Both the position numbers and the translations under genes were made by a program. Of a stretch of 64,000 nt of DNA, positions 9,132 through 17,324 are shown piece after piece; the stretch's first letter is position 1; every line of letters starts with the position of its first letter. The DNA is from DVED01 sp963838375. GTDB lineage: Bacteria > Cyanobacteriota > Cyanobacteriia > Cyanobacteriales > Geitlerinemataceae. Location: the NCBI GenBank assembly GCA_963838375.1, contig CAWIQY010000015.1:248001-312000 (forward strand). The letters are read 5' to 3'. The notes under the pieces are model-generated. The model did not search any database. It had not been told where the DNA came from and saw only the letters and a list, made by a program, of their open reading frames with translations.

Positions 9132-9664
9132 ATGTCCGAGAGTCTTCCTCTAGAAAGTCCTTCACTGTCCAGGCGGCAATTGCTCAACTTTCTCACAGGT
9201 GCAGTCGTTGCCTCCACCGCGGGCACCGTACTGTACCCTGCGGCTAAATTCTTTGTCGCACCCGCAGAAGGTGGCACAGATGGTTCTATCCTCGCCAAAG
9301 ATATTCATGGAAATCTCATTCCTGCTAGCCAGATTTTGGCTGAAGCTCCTGGAACTCGTGCCTTAGTTGCGGGTTTAGCCGCAGAACCGACTTACCTAAC
9401 CCTGCGGGAAGATGGCACGCTACATCCTTGGGGAATCGTCGATAACTGCACCCATTTGGGTTGTACTTTTCCGTGGAACTCTAATGAGAATCAATTTCAA
9501 TGTCCGTGTCATGGTTCTCGCTACGATGCAGATGGGAGGGTCGTCCGGGGTCGGCGCCTCTTCCCCTCAAGCTTGTTCGCGTGAGTTTGGCAGGAGAATA
9601 TATCAAAATTGCTCCTTGGACAGAAAATGATCCACGTACCGATGAAAAACCTTGGTGGGTTTAG
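9132..9664 (+). pseudogene. petC: Rieske iron-sulfur protein (PetC paralogue), one frameshift
   Basis: Starts MSESLPLESPSLSRRQLLNF, with a twin-arginine motif and one membrane helix as in PetC. The [2Fe-2S] ligands are CTHLGC and CPCHGS. One base seems missing near 9550, after GRVVRG. The remaining C-terminus (LPLKLVRVSLAGEYIKIAPW to EKPWWV, stop at 9664) is then in another frame. Corrected, it is about 177 residues, the size of PetC. It is not next to petA but inside a sulfide gene set, so it may be an alternative Rieske subunit for cytochrome b6f under sulfide. Either a sequencing error or a real truncation would explain the break. Confidence 0.8.
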
Positions 9665-9775
9665 GAATATTGTATTTCTTCCGTCAAAACCCGAACTTTA
9701 AAATTGGCGGAGGAAACCTCGATCGAAACTCCTGCGATTAGATCCAACCCCAGAAAAATTTAATTGGAAATAAAA

Positions 9776-10225
9776 ATGGAAAATACCATTAAAATTAACG
9801 ACCAGTTTGGAGTACAAGGTCAGTTAACTCCAGAACAGTTACAGAATTTGAAAAATACCGGATTTAAATCTCTGTTAAATCTGCGTTCTCCCGAAGAAGA
9901 AGGTTTTCTCCACGACGAACAACAGCTTGCTGAAGCCGCTGGACTGCAATACCTTAATACTCCTGTGCATCCAGGGAAAATTGATCGAGAATTGACCGAC
10001 CAACTCATGCAGTATCTCGATCGCTTAGAACAACCGACTTTAATTCACTGCAAAAGTGGGATGCGAGCAGGTTTGATTGGGTTAATTTATGTCGCAAGAG
10101 ATCGGGAAATGACAGCCGAACAAGCCTTAGAAATGGGGAAAGAACTTGGTTTTAATTTTGAGGCTCATCCACGGTTTCAGCAGGCGATCGAGGACTCTCT
10201 TTCCCCTTCACAGAAAACGAATTGA
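9776..10225 (+). CDS. DUF442 (Blh-like phosphatase-fold) protein
   Basis: A 149-residue protein with SLLNLRSPEEEG and the cysteine loop HCKSGMRAG (Cys92, Arg97), as in DUF442 / beta-lactamase-hydrolase-like (Blh) proteins of the BigR sulfide regulon. In those systems DUF442 domains are fused to, or work beside, persulfide dioxygenases. A cysteine-phosphatase-like or sulfur-transfer reaction is inferred. ATG 9776 is preferred over an in-frame TTG at 9764. It lies 111 bp after the Rieske gene and is probably co-transcribed with the rhodanese and methyltransferase that follow. Confidence 0.82.
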   Translation: MENTIKINDQFGVQGQLTPEQLQNLKNTGFKSLLNLRSPEEEGFLHDEQQLAEAAGLQYLNTPVHPGKIDRELTDQLMQYLDRLEQPTLIHCKSGMRAGLIGLIYVARDREMTAEQALEMGKELGFNFEAHPRFQQAIEDSLSPSQKTN

Positions 10226-10307
10226 GAAGAACAAAAAATCTCTCACTGAATTCAGATTAGAGATCCTTTGAAATCTCTAAATGTTTAATCGATCTGAGAC
10301 TATTATT

Positions 10308-10682
10308 ATGACATCTGCATCTTCTGTTCGATCGTTAGTGACCCATCTCTCTCCATCCGATTTTCACAACTTACCCAATCCACCTTTTTTAATAGATGTT
10401 CGCAGCGGTTTTGAGTATAGAATGTTTCACGCACCGGGGGCAATTAACCTGAGTTTGCCACGTCTTTTGATGGGGACAATTCCCGGTTGGCGTCGCTGGC
10501 TTTATCCCCAATGGTTTCGAGCTTTACCCAAAAATGAACCTGTTGCCACGATTTGTTTAACGTCACATCGCAGCCCCATCGCTGCTGAATACCTGGTAAA
10601 ATCCGGTTTTACTCAAGTTTTCAATATTAGCGGTGGAATGATGAAGTGGCGGCAATTGGGGTTAGAAATTTGTAGTCAGTAA
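10308..10682 (+). CDS. Single-domain rhodanese sulfurtransferase
   Basis: About 124 residues with PPFLIDVRSGFEYRMFHAPGA, the active-site loop ICLTSHRSP (catalytic Cys then six-residue loop) and NISGGMMKWRQLGLEI, the standard rhodanese layout. It should move sulfane sulfur between persulfide donors and thiols or cyanide. It stands between the DUF442 gene and the methyltransferase in one direction. An in-frame ATG at 10281 is an alternative start. Confidence 0.85.
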   Translation: MTSASSVRSLVTHLSPSDFHNLPNPPFLIDVRSGFEYRMFHAPGAINLSLPRLLMGTIPGWRRWLYPQWFRALPKNEPVATICLTSHRSPIAAEYLVKSGFTQVFNISGGMMKWRQLGLEICSQ

Positions 10683-10714
10683 GTCAAGATTTCGATCGAC
10701 TCAGGAGATTTTTG

Positions 10715-11422
10715 ATGACAGCACACAGACCCAATACCCCAAACTGGTTAAAACATCTGTTTGCTTGGGGAATGGCGAAAGCGAACACCGCAGACCACAG
10801 TGCCATCAAGTTGCAGGGGTGCAGCAGTTATGAAACTATGGCACAACTCAAACAGGCTTTCTTTGCAGATTTAGACGGACGAGTTTTAGAAATCGGACCG
10901 GGAGCAGGGGCAAATTTTTCTTATTACCCGACTCATATCCAGTGGGTCGGCATTGAGCCGAATCTTTTCATGCATTCTTATCTGAAGCAGGAAGCCGAAC
11001 GCCTGGGTTTGCATAATATTGAGTTGCGCTTAGGGTCGGCAGAAAAGCTAGAGGTTGAAGATAACAGCATCGATACTGTTGTCAGTACCCACGTCCTTTG
11101 TTCGGTTTATGACCCGGCAACGACCTTACGAGAAATCGGGCGGGTACTCAAACCTGGTGGTCGTTTCCTATTTATCGAACACGTTGCTGCTCAATGCGGA
11201 ACTTGGACGCGCAGAATTCAAGATGGAATTGAGCCCGTTTGGAAGACAATGTTCGACAATTGTCACCCCAACCGCGAAATTGGGGAAGTTTTAGAAAATA
11301 TCGGTTTTGACAGTATTCATTATCAACAGTTTAATCTTTCTATTCCCATTGTCAGTCCTCATATTGCCGGGGTCGCTCGGAAGAAAACTGTCGAAATCGT
11401 CGAACGAGATGCAAAAAGCTGA
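10715..11422 (+). CDS. METTL7-like class I SAM methyltransferase, candidate thiol/sulfide methyltransferase
   Basis: A 235-residue methyltransferase. Motif I is VLEIGPGAGANF (57-68), with later blocks THVLCSV (125-131), FIEHVAAQCGTW (153-164), DNCHPNRE (181-188) and PHIAGVARK (215-223). I recall the same blocks in human METTL7A/B (TMT1A/B), which methylate alkyl thiols and hydrogen sulfide. With sulfide genes on both sides, S-methylation of sulfide or a thiol is a reasonable inference. A quinone or lipid methyltransferase (UbiE-like) is the alternative. ATG 10715 follows CAGGAG at proper spacing. Confidence 0.8.
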   Translation: MTAHRPNTPNWLKHLFAWGMAKANTADHSAIKLQGCSSYETMAQLKQAFFADLDGRVLEIGPGAGANFSYYPTHIQWVGIEPNLFMHSYLKQEAERLGLHNIELRLGSAEKLEVEDNSIDTVVSTHVLCSVYDPATTLREIGRVLKPGGRFLFIEHVAAQCGTWTRRIQDGIEPVWKTMFDNCHPNREIGEVLENIGFDSIHYQQFNLSIPIVSPHIAGVARKKTVEIVERDAKS

Positions 11423-11500
11423 TGAATATCTAATACCTAAAGAAGCTAGTTGCTGGAAGATAAAAACGATGAAACTTTCCCAGAAAAACCTTAGATACAG

Positions 11501-11866
11501 TCAGTTTTCGCGGATGCTAAAGGCTTTGATTTGTTCAAAATCTTTAGCCCGCTTTTGCATTTGATTGCCAATTCGATCGCAGACTAATTCGCATAACTCG
11601 AAAATCATTGGGTCGCAGATCGCATAGTAGACACTCACGCCTTGAGGCTGGCGGGAGACCAAACCCGCTTGGGTCAACATTTTTAAATGTTTGGATAGAT
11701 TGGCTTGTCCTAAACCCGTGGCTTCACCGATTTCGGTCACGTTCATAGAGCCGCTTCTGAGACAACTCAAAATTTGTAAGCGACTGATTTCAGAAAGGAC
11801 TTTGAAATACTCGGCAACGGGAGCAAGGACTTCTGGAGTATTTTGGGTCGAAAGAGTCTTGGACAT
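11501..11866 (-). CDS. ArsR-family repressor, SqrR/BigR-like
   Basis: A 121-residue winged-helix protein (EISRLQILSCLRSGSMNVTE, GLGQANLSKHLKMLTQAGLV, GVSVYYAI). Cysteines are at 35 (in the ILSCL helix), 84, 92 and 96. Cys35 plus Cys92 or Cys96 could form the disulfide or polysulfide pair seen in the persulfide sensors SqrR/BigR, though the spacing is a little shorter than in those. The classic arsenic motif ELCVCDL is absent. It stands in the centre of the sulfide island and probably represses it until persulfide is present. Confidence 0.82.
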   Translation of the reverse strand: MSKTLSTQNTPEVLAPVAEYFKVLSEISRLQILSCLRSGSMNVTEIGEATGLGQANLSKHLKMLTQAGLVSRQPQGVSVYYAICDPMIFELCELVCDRIGNQMQKRAKDFEQIKAFSIREN

Positions 11867-11896
11867 TGGTGTGAAATTGAGAACACAACTTACATT

Positions 11897-11917
11897 ACTA
11901 TATAGTTAGTATACTAG
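11897..11917. promoter_or_regulatory. Candidate ArsR operator upstream of the arsR-type gene
   Basis: ACTATATAGTTAGTATACTAG contains the palindromes CTATATAG (11898-11905) and TAGTATACTA (11907-11916), 31 bp before the repressor start. Dyads of this kind are typical autoregulatory ArsR sites. A related AT-rich motif lies before the dioxygenase gene. Confidence 0.5.
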
Positions 11918-12023
11918 ATTAGGCTGAGGAATGCACCTGGGTGTGAACGAGTCGCCCGATCGAGGACAGAAAACAGAAGGAAACAAAAATCTTCAAGTGA
12001 AATGTGTCACAGCTTTTCTTTTC

Positions 12024-12888
12024 CTAACGAACTGAAGATTTCCGAATATTAATTGCCTTCCGACTCATCATTAAATCTGTCTGATTATTCAATTTTGATG
12101 ATGGAGAAGGATGAAAATTTTGGACTAGAACAAAAGCGGATACTGCGAGTAAAAAATAGCCAAATAATTTCTGAAGTTTTTGTGCTGGAACAAACTGAGC
12201 CCAATACGCGCCAGGAAGGGTTCCTGCACTGGCAGCCACAATAAAAGACCCCATCAAGTTCCAATTTAAAGAGACCTGTCCTAGGTAGCCTAAAAATCCG
12301 GCAACTGAATTGAATGAAATGATCAACAAGGATGTACCGATCGCCTGTTTCATCGGCACATTTCCTAATAATACTAAAGCCGGAACAATGGCAAAACCAC
12401 CACCCACACCCACCAACCCAGTTAAGATCCCAACGCCCAAACCTTCACTCATTAACCATAACCAGCAATACTTACAAACCGGTGGAGGATACAATGCCAG
12501 CTTGTCATCGGGTGCAATAGGCTGAGAACTTCGTCGAATCATCAACATCGCAGCCAGCAACATCATGACAGCAAATAGCATCATTTGAAACGTTTCGGTG
12601 ACGGCTGGCAGAGTGGCAATTTTTTGCCCCGATAAAGGCGCCCAACATGGTGGCAGAACCGAATATAAATGCCGTTTTGAGATTGACATTTTTGGCTCGC
12701 CAGTGCGGGATGACTCCCAACAAACTGACCGTGCCTACAATCACCAGAGTCATGGCGATCGCCGATTTTGGAGGTACACCCATCACATATACGAGAATCG
12801 GTAGTGCCAGAACCGATCCACCCCCACCAATTAAGCCCAAGCTAATCCCAATACAGACAGCCAGGAGATGCCCAATAATCCAAATCAT
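12024..12888 (-). pseudogene. TauE/SafE sulfite exporter family protein, one frameshift
   Basis: Joined frames give about 287 residues with two repeats of the TauE/SafE pattern: GISLGLIGGGGSVLALPILVY with PPKSAIAMTLVIVGT, then GILTGLVGVGGGFAIVPALV with MKQAIGTSLLIISFNS. There are about eight membrane helices. Members export sulfite, sulfoacetate or thiosulfate-type anions. An extra A in GCAAAAAATTGCC (near 12623) breaks the frame. The start at 12888 overlaps the previous gene's TGA by ATGA, so the two are translationally coupled. It probably removes the sulfite or thiosulfate made by the dioxygenase and rhodaneses. Confidence 0.82.
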
Positions 12889-13431
12889 CGACCTCTCCGT
12901 TGGTTGTAAGGGAGTTTCGCGAGCAGCATTCCTAACATACAAGTATCGGTAATGCCGGCAAACATTAATCCGGCTCCGACAAAGCCACTTAGAAACAGAA
13001 ATCCAGAAGAGACGAATCCGCCTAGTAATGTGCCGATAAATACCAAAAAACCTGCAACAATTTGCACTTGCCGCATTAAACTAATTGGGGCATTGCGGTT
13101 GATTATTGTGGGATAACCGGCGGCTTTCCAAGCATTCATCCCCAACTCGAGATGAGTCACAGTGGGAAACCCTGCATCCAGTAGCTTTTGAGCTGCCATG
13201 GTCGATCGATTTCCCGAACGACAGTAGAGAACGACATTTGCGTCGTTATTTTGGGGAATTTGGCGAGGATTAAAGTTGGACAGAGAAACCAGAATTGCTC
13301 CCGGGATATGCTCTTCCTGCATACTCACCCGATTCACGCACATCGATGAGTGTGACCGCTTGTCGATCGAGTAATTGTTTCAGAGTGTGGGCATCAATGG
13401 TTTGTAATCGGTTGGCACGGGAAGTTGTCAT
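12885..13431 (-). pseudogene. Rhodanese-DUF2892 membrane protein (YgaP-like), one frameshift
   Basis: The rhodanese domain begins SRANRLQTIDAHTLKQLLDR, then VTLIDVRESGEYA, EEHIPGAILVSL and the active loop VLYCRSGNRST. A two-helix DUF2892 domain follows (QVQIVAGFLVFIGTLLGGFV, ending CMLGMLLAKLPYN). An extra G near 13318 (GCAGGAAGAG for GCAGAAGAG) splits the frame. YgaP-like proteins are membrane-anchored sulfurtransferases. The gene runs straight into the TauE/SafE gene and follows the dioxygenase 67 bp downstream, so the three are likely one operon. Confidence 0.82.
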
Positions 13432-13498
13432 CTATTTTGCTCCTGTAAAATGCAGGTCTTCTAAACGTAGAGGTCTGCACAGTTTTTGTGTTAACGGG

Positions 13499-14191
13499 TT
13501 AGGCGGCAACACGACCGCAACGCTGATTGGCGGGGACGGCTTCCATCATCTTTTTGGGATTGGGTAGATTGAGGTTTGCCATGAATTCTATAAACTCACG
13601 ACGGTCGCGTCCTACAAACCGGGGGTTCCACTGTTTTTCTTCGCCAATGGTGGAAACTGTGTTGCCTCGATAATCATGACCGGGATAAACCAAAGTTTCG
13701 TCAGGAAGTGCAAATAATCGCTGCGAGATCGAGTCATACATCATTCCCGCATCCCCGCCTTGGAAGTCAGTACGTCCACAACCCCGAATTAACAGTGCAT
13801 CTCCCGTGAGTAAGTGAGTGCCATTGACTAAATAAGCATTATGGCTGTCCGTATGACCGGGAGTGGCGATCGCTTCTACTTTCACATCCCCCAATTCCAA
13901 TACTTCTCCATCTTTCATCAAGCGGTCTGCACATTTAGCTTTGGCATTCTCCGGTACGATTCCCAAACCACCTGTCGCTTCTCGCAGTTTAGCGGTTCCC
14001 GTAATATGGTCGGCGTGGATGTGGGTTTCTAAGCAGTATTTGAGTGTGAGTCCCAGTTCCTCAAGCAATTGGCGATCGCGTTCCACCTGTTCTAATACCG
14101 GATCGACCAAGATCGCGGTTTGGGTGGCTGAATCGGCAATCAAATAAGTATAGGTACTGGTTTCTGGATCGAAAAGTTGTCGAAATAACAT
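13499..14191 (-). CDS. Persulfide dioxygenase (ETHE1-like, metallo-beta-lactamase fold)
   Basis: A 230-residue protein beginning MLFRQLFDPETSTYTYLIAD. The metal ligands are HIHADH (57-62), His113 (ATPGHTDSH), Asp131 (LTGDALLIRGCGRTDFQGGD) and His172 (VYPGHDY). The GCGRTDFQ block separates ETHE1-type persulfide dioxygenases from glyoxalase II. The enzyme oxidises glutathione persulfide to sulfite with O2, using mononuclear iron. It is intact and heads the minus-strand operon with the rhodanese-DUF2892 and TauE/SafE genes. Confidence 0.92.
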   Translation of the reverse strand: MLFRQLFDPETSTYTYLIADSATQTAILVDPVLEQVERDRQLLEELGLTLKYCLETHIHADHITGTAKLREATGGLGIVPENAKAKCADRLMKDGEVLELGDVKVEAIATPGHTDSHNAYLVNGTHLLTGDALLIRGCGRTDFQGGDAGMMYDSISQRLFALPDETLVYPGHDYRGNTVSTIGEEKQWNPRFVGRDRREFIEFMANLNLPNPKKMMEAVPANQRCGRVAA

Positions 14192-14210
14192 GAGGGTTCA
14201 CCCCAAACAG

Positions 14211-14244
14211 ACTATAGATAATATAACTATACAAGAATATACTA
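14211..14244. promoter_or_regulatory. AT-rich candidate operator upstream of the persulfide dioxygenase
   Basis: The stretch starts ACTATAGATAATATAACT and continues ATACAAGAATATACTA, 20-55 bp upstream of the start. It contains TATAG and TATAC half-sites like those before the arsR-type gene and is a plausible second binding site for that repressor. Confidence 0.4.
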
Positions 14245-14281
14245 AATCTGTCCAGTCGATCCCATTCACTCCAAGATCTTC

Positions 14282-14352
14282 AGGACTTACGCAATGACGC
14301 GACTCATGGTGGCTATGGTGCGTTACGCCCCGCTAACACACCCTACATATAA
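14282..14352. repeat. Partial MITE-like element (AGGACTTACGCA end)
   Basis: One AGGACTTACGCA end (14282-14293) is followed by GGTGCGTTACG and CGCTAACACACCCTACATAT, as in the element at 8826-9024. I see no matching second end, so it is a truncated copy. It closes the sulfide island on its right side. Confidence 0.55.
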
Positions 14353-14371
14353 TCCAGCTAAAAGCTAAGAG

Positions 14372-15398
14372 CTATAAACATTGCTGAGATCTGAAAAAAC
14401 CAAGATACGGCGGGGATGCAGTCGCACGAACCAAGGAAACATCTTGTCTTTTTAGCAATTCCCACTTTTCCTTAAACACTTCCGCTTGCAGGTGATAATC
14501 TTCGGGATATTTGGTGAAGCGTTTAGTTTGAGGTACAGCGTCATTCGGTGTGGGGTTTCGCTGGTAGCTACCAACCAACAGGGAAACGTATTTTTTAAGT
14601 CGGGATCGCGAGTAAAAATGAGTTGATAGGCGCGAATACCGACATCTGAAAGAGTCTGGGAATAGGTTTGTTGTTGTCAAAGTACAGTTCCAATTTAACG
14701 CTTTTATTTGGTCAGAGAAGAGCAATAGCACGGGAGAAGTTTTTGCATCCCGTGAGTTGGGCAACGTGGCGACTCGGGGGACGATCGAAGATCTGTTTTT
14801 TAAAGTTAAAAGCGGCAATTTTACCGTCTTCAACTACTAACAAATTTGGACAAATTCGATACGCTTCTTCTAGGTTATGAGTTACAAAAAGTGTAATTCC
14901 AGAATAATCAACGAGAGTCGTTCTCAACAGCTTTTCTAATCGATCGCGCAGATAAGTATCTAATGCCGAAAAGGGTTCGTCTAGAAGTAAAATTTCCGGT
15001 TCGCTAGCCAGGGCGCGGGCGAGGGCAACGCGCTGCTGTTGACCCCCGGAAAGTTCTCTCGGATAGCGATGTCCAAATTTGAATAATTCTAAAGCCTGTG
15101 ATCTTGCTTGAACGCGCTGTTCGACAGCAATTTTCGATAATCCTTTGGGTAACCCAAATGCGATATTTTCCGAAACAGTAAGATGGGGAAATAAAGCGTA
15201 GTTTTGGAAAAGAAAACCCACCCGTCGATCGTGTGTAGGTAAATTTATTTTTTTCTCAGAATCAAATAATATGTTTCCATTGAGAACAATTTGACCCGTA
15301 TCCGGTGTTTCTAACCCGGCAATACAGCGCAAAATCATACTTTTTCCCGCACCCGATGCTCCCAATATTCCTAGAGGTTCTCCCTCGGTTTCAAACAA
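14372..15398 (-). CDS. modC: Molybdate ABC transporter ATPase ModC, C-terminal frame broken
   Basis: The ATPase domain is intact: Walker A GASGAGKS, Q-loop FLFQNYALFPHLT, signature LSGGQQQRVALARAL, Walker B ILLLDEPFSALD and switch FVTHNLEEA. It ends near 14712. The rest of the typical cyanobacterial ModC tail is still readable but in shifting frames: ALNWNCTLTTTN, then LSDVGIRAYQLIFTRDPD, then YPEDYHLQAEVFKEKWELLK. This needs at least three one-base indels between about 14705 and 14510. The start is uncertain: TTG 15398 gives FETEGEPLGILG, but similarity (LPDFHLDVLFE) extends upstream to about 15440 in an open frame that begins after a stop at 15473. In many cyanobacteria modB and modC are fused. 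Confidence 0.82.
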
Positions 15399-15597
15399 AA
15401 CGTCCAGGTGAAAATCAGGAAGTTTTTTTTTAATTTTGACGATAAGTTTTATTTGGTTCTGGATGTCTGATTAGTATTTAGAGTTTACACTTTTAAAAGC
15501 AAGAGCTTGTTTTATATAGGGTTTTAGGAAACTGCCAAATCGAAAGTGCTACTTGTTGAAGCTGTAAATAGTTTGGAAACGATGTAATTAATATTAT

Positions 15598-16335
15598 TTA
15601 AACACTGTATGCGATTGCTATTTTTTGTGAAATTGAGTGCAATCGAACGATTTTTTGCTTTACGAGAAATCCGTTGTTAGAAGTCGTGTCTTCCGTCCAA
15701 TAATTAACAAACCAAATAATCCCCAAGGAAATACATAATATTGCCATAACCCAAATCAATGCCTCATTCATCGCCCCACTTTCTGCCGCAAAAAAAATTG
15801 CAATGGGAATCGTTTGAGTTTTACCGGGAATACTTCCTGCCAGCATTAGCGTTGCCCCAAATTCTCCCAAAGCGCGGGCAAATGATAGCAAGGTTCCGGC
15901 AATCAATCCCGGTTTTGCCAACGGCAACAGAACCCGCCAAAACACCACCCATTCCGACGCCCCGAGGGTTCTGGCGCAAGCGATGAGATGAGGATCGATT
16001 TGTTTGAACGCCGCCAATGTCGTTTTATACATTAGGGGAAATGCGACAACGGTAGAGGCAATGACAGTAGCATACCAAGTAAAAACGATCGCGATCCCAA
16101 ATTGATTGAGCAACTGACCAATAAAGCTATTTTTGCCTAAAAAAAGTAATAGTAAAAACCCGACAACTGTCGGAGGTAATACTAAAGGAGCCGTCAACAA
16201 TCCATCGATTAATCCTTTTCCTTTACCCCGATATTCCAGCATCCAATATGCCGCAAAAATGCCCAGAATAAAAGTTAAACCTGTAGCGGTGAAAGCAGTT
16301 TTTAAAGAAATCCAGATGGGAGAACAATCGATCAT
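15598..16335 (-). CDS. modB: Molybdate ABC transporter permease ModB
   Basis: A 245-residue inner-membrane permease with about five to six helices. The EAA-type cytoplasmic loop is ACARTLGASEWVVFWRVLLP, preceded by LLTAPLVLPPTVVGFLLLL, typical of ModB. The last 30 residues (KQKIVRLHSISQKIAIAYSV) go beyond the usual permease end, at the point where ModBC fusions continue into the ATPase. It is 40 bp after modA, same strand. Confidence 0.92.
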   Translation of the reverse strand: MIDCSPIWISLKTAFTATGLTFILGIFAAYWMLEYRGKGKGLIDGLLTAPLVLPPTVVGFLLLLFLGKNSFIGQLLNQFGIAIVFTWYATVIASTVVAFPLMYKTTLAAFKQIDPHLIACARTLGASEWVVFWRVLLPLAKPGLIAGTLLSFARALGEFGATLMLAGSIPGKTQTIPIAIFFAAESGAMNEALIWVMAILCISLGIIWFVNYWTEDTTSNNGFLVKQKIVRLHSISQKIAIAYSV

Positions 16336-16375
16336 TCGGCTGAATCAACACCTCGTTGTAATTTCCCATCTAATT

Positions 16376-17170
16376 TTAACTCTTGAAGCCATATTCCTCG
16401 AATATTTGTTTTGCCGTCTCTCCTGCCAAAAATTCGATCGATCTTTTTGCTGCTTCAGGATATTTGCTACTTTTGAGAATGGCAATGGGATAGACTACCG
16501 GAGAATGAGTATTTTCAGGTGCTATTTCGACAATTTTAACCGCTTCAGAGTTTCGGGCATCGGTTTTATAAACAATTCCCGCATCCACATTTCCCGTTGC
16601 CACATAATTTAAGACTTGCTTGACATCTTTGCCATAAACGGCTTTAGATTTTACAACATCCGCAATTTTTAGAGAATTCAGCACTTCTTCGGCATAAGTT
16701 CCAGCCGGAACACTTTTGGGTTCTCCGAGGGCAATTTTCTCCACAAAATCGTTTATCAAGTCTTTAAAGCCGGTAATAATCGTGCCATTTTTGGGGACAA
16801 TTAACACCATTTCATTTTTCAAAAAATCCTGACGTGTGCCTTCCAATAAAAGTCCTTTTTTTTCTAAGGCATTCATCTGTTTAGTAGCGGCAGAAAATAA
16901 GATATCGACGGGTGCGCCTTGTTCGATTTGTTGCTGCAAAGAACCAGAAGAGCCAAAGTTATAGATTAGGGTAATATCGGGATTTTTTTTTGTATATAGA
17001 GGTTTTATGGCTTCTAGAGATTCTTTCAGGCTGGCGGCAGCCGAAAGGGTTAATTCTGTGGCTGAGGGCGGGTTATAACTTTCTAAATTGTTGATTCGAT
17101 CGCAACCGAATGTTAGTACTAAACATAAGAATAAACACCCTAGAAAAAAGAGTCTTTTTCCAATCGACAT
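16376..17170 (-). CDS. modA: Molybdate-binding lipoprotein ModA
   Basis: A 264-residue solute-binding protein. A lipobox (LVLTFGC) places the mature N-terminus on Cys23. Family blocks are LTLSAAASLKESLEAI, FGSSGSLQQQIEQGAPVDILFSA, LGEPKSVPAGTYAEEVL and VATGNVDAGIVYKTDA. It delivers molybdate to ModB. It is the first gene of modABC on the minus strand. Molybdenum serves nitrate reductase and other molybdoenzymes. Confidence 0.93.
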   Translation of the reverse strand: MSIGKRLFFLGCLFLCLVLTFGCDRINNLESYNPPSATELTLSAAASLKESLEAIKPLYTKKNPDITLIYNFGSSGSLQQQIEQGAPVDILFSAATKQMNALEKKGLLLEGTRQDFLKNEMVLIVPKNGTIITGFKDLINDFVEKIALGEPKSVPAGTYAEEVLNSLKIADVVKSKAVYGKDVKQVLNYVATGNVDAGIVYKTDARNSEAVKIVEIAPENTHSPVVYPIAILKSSKYPEAAKRSIEFLAGETAKQIFEEYGFKS

Positions 17171-17324
17171 AGCTGTTTTTAGTGCGTTAATTGGCTATTG
17201 TTTATAGCATTTTTTATTAGAAATAGTTCAGCATTGCATTAATGTCGATCGGTTGATGAAATCCATTTTTTCCAAAATAATAGGTCTGGCAACTGACGAC
17301 TTTCAAAACTCATGCCAGAAACCA

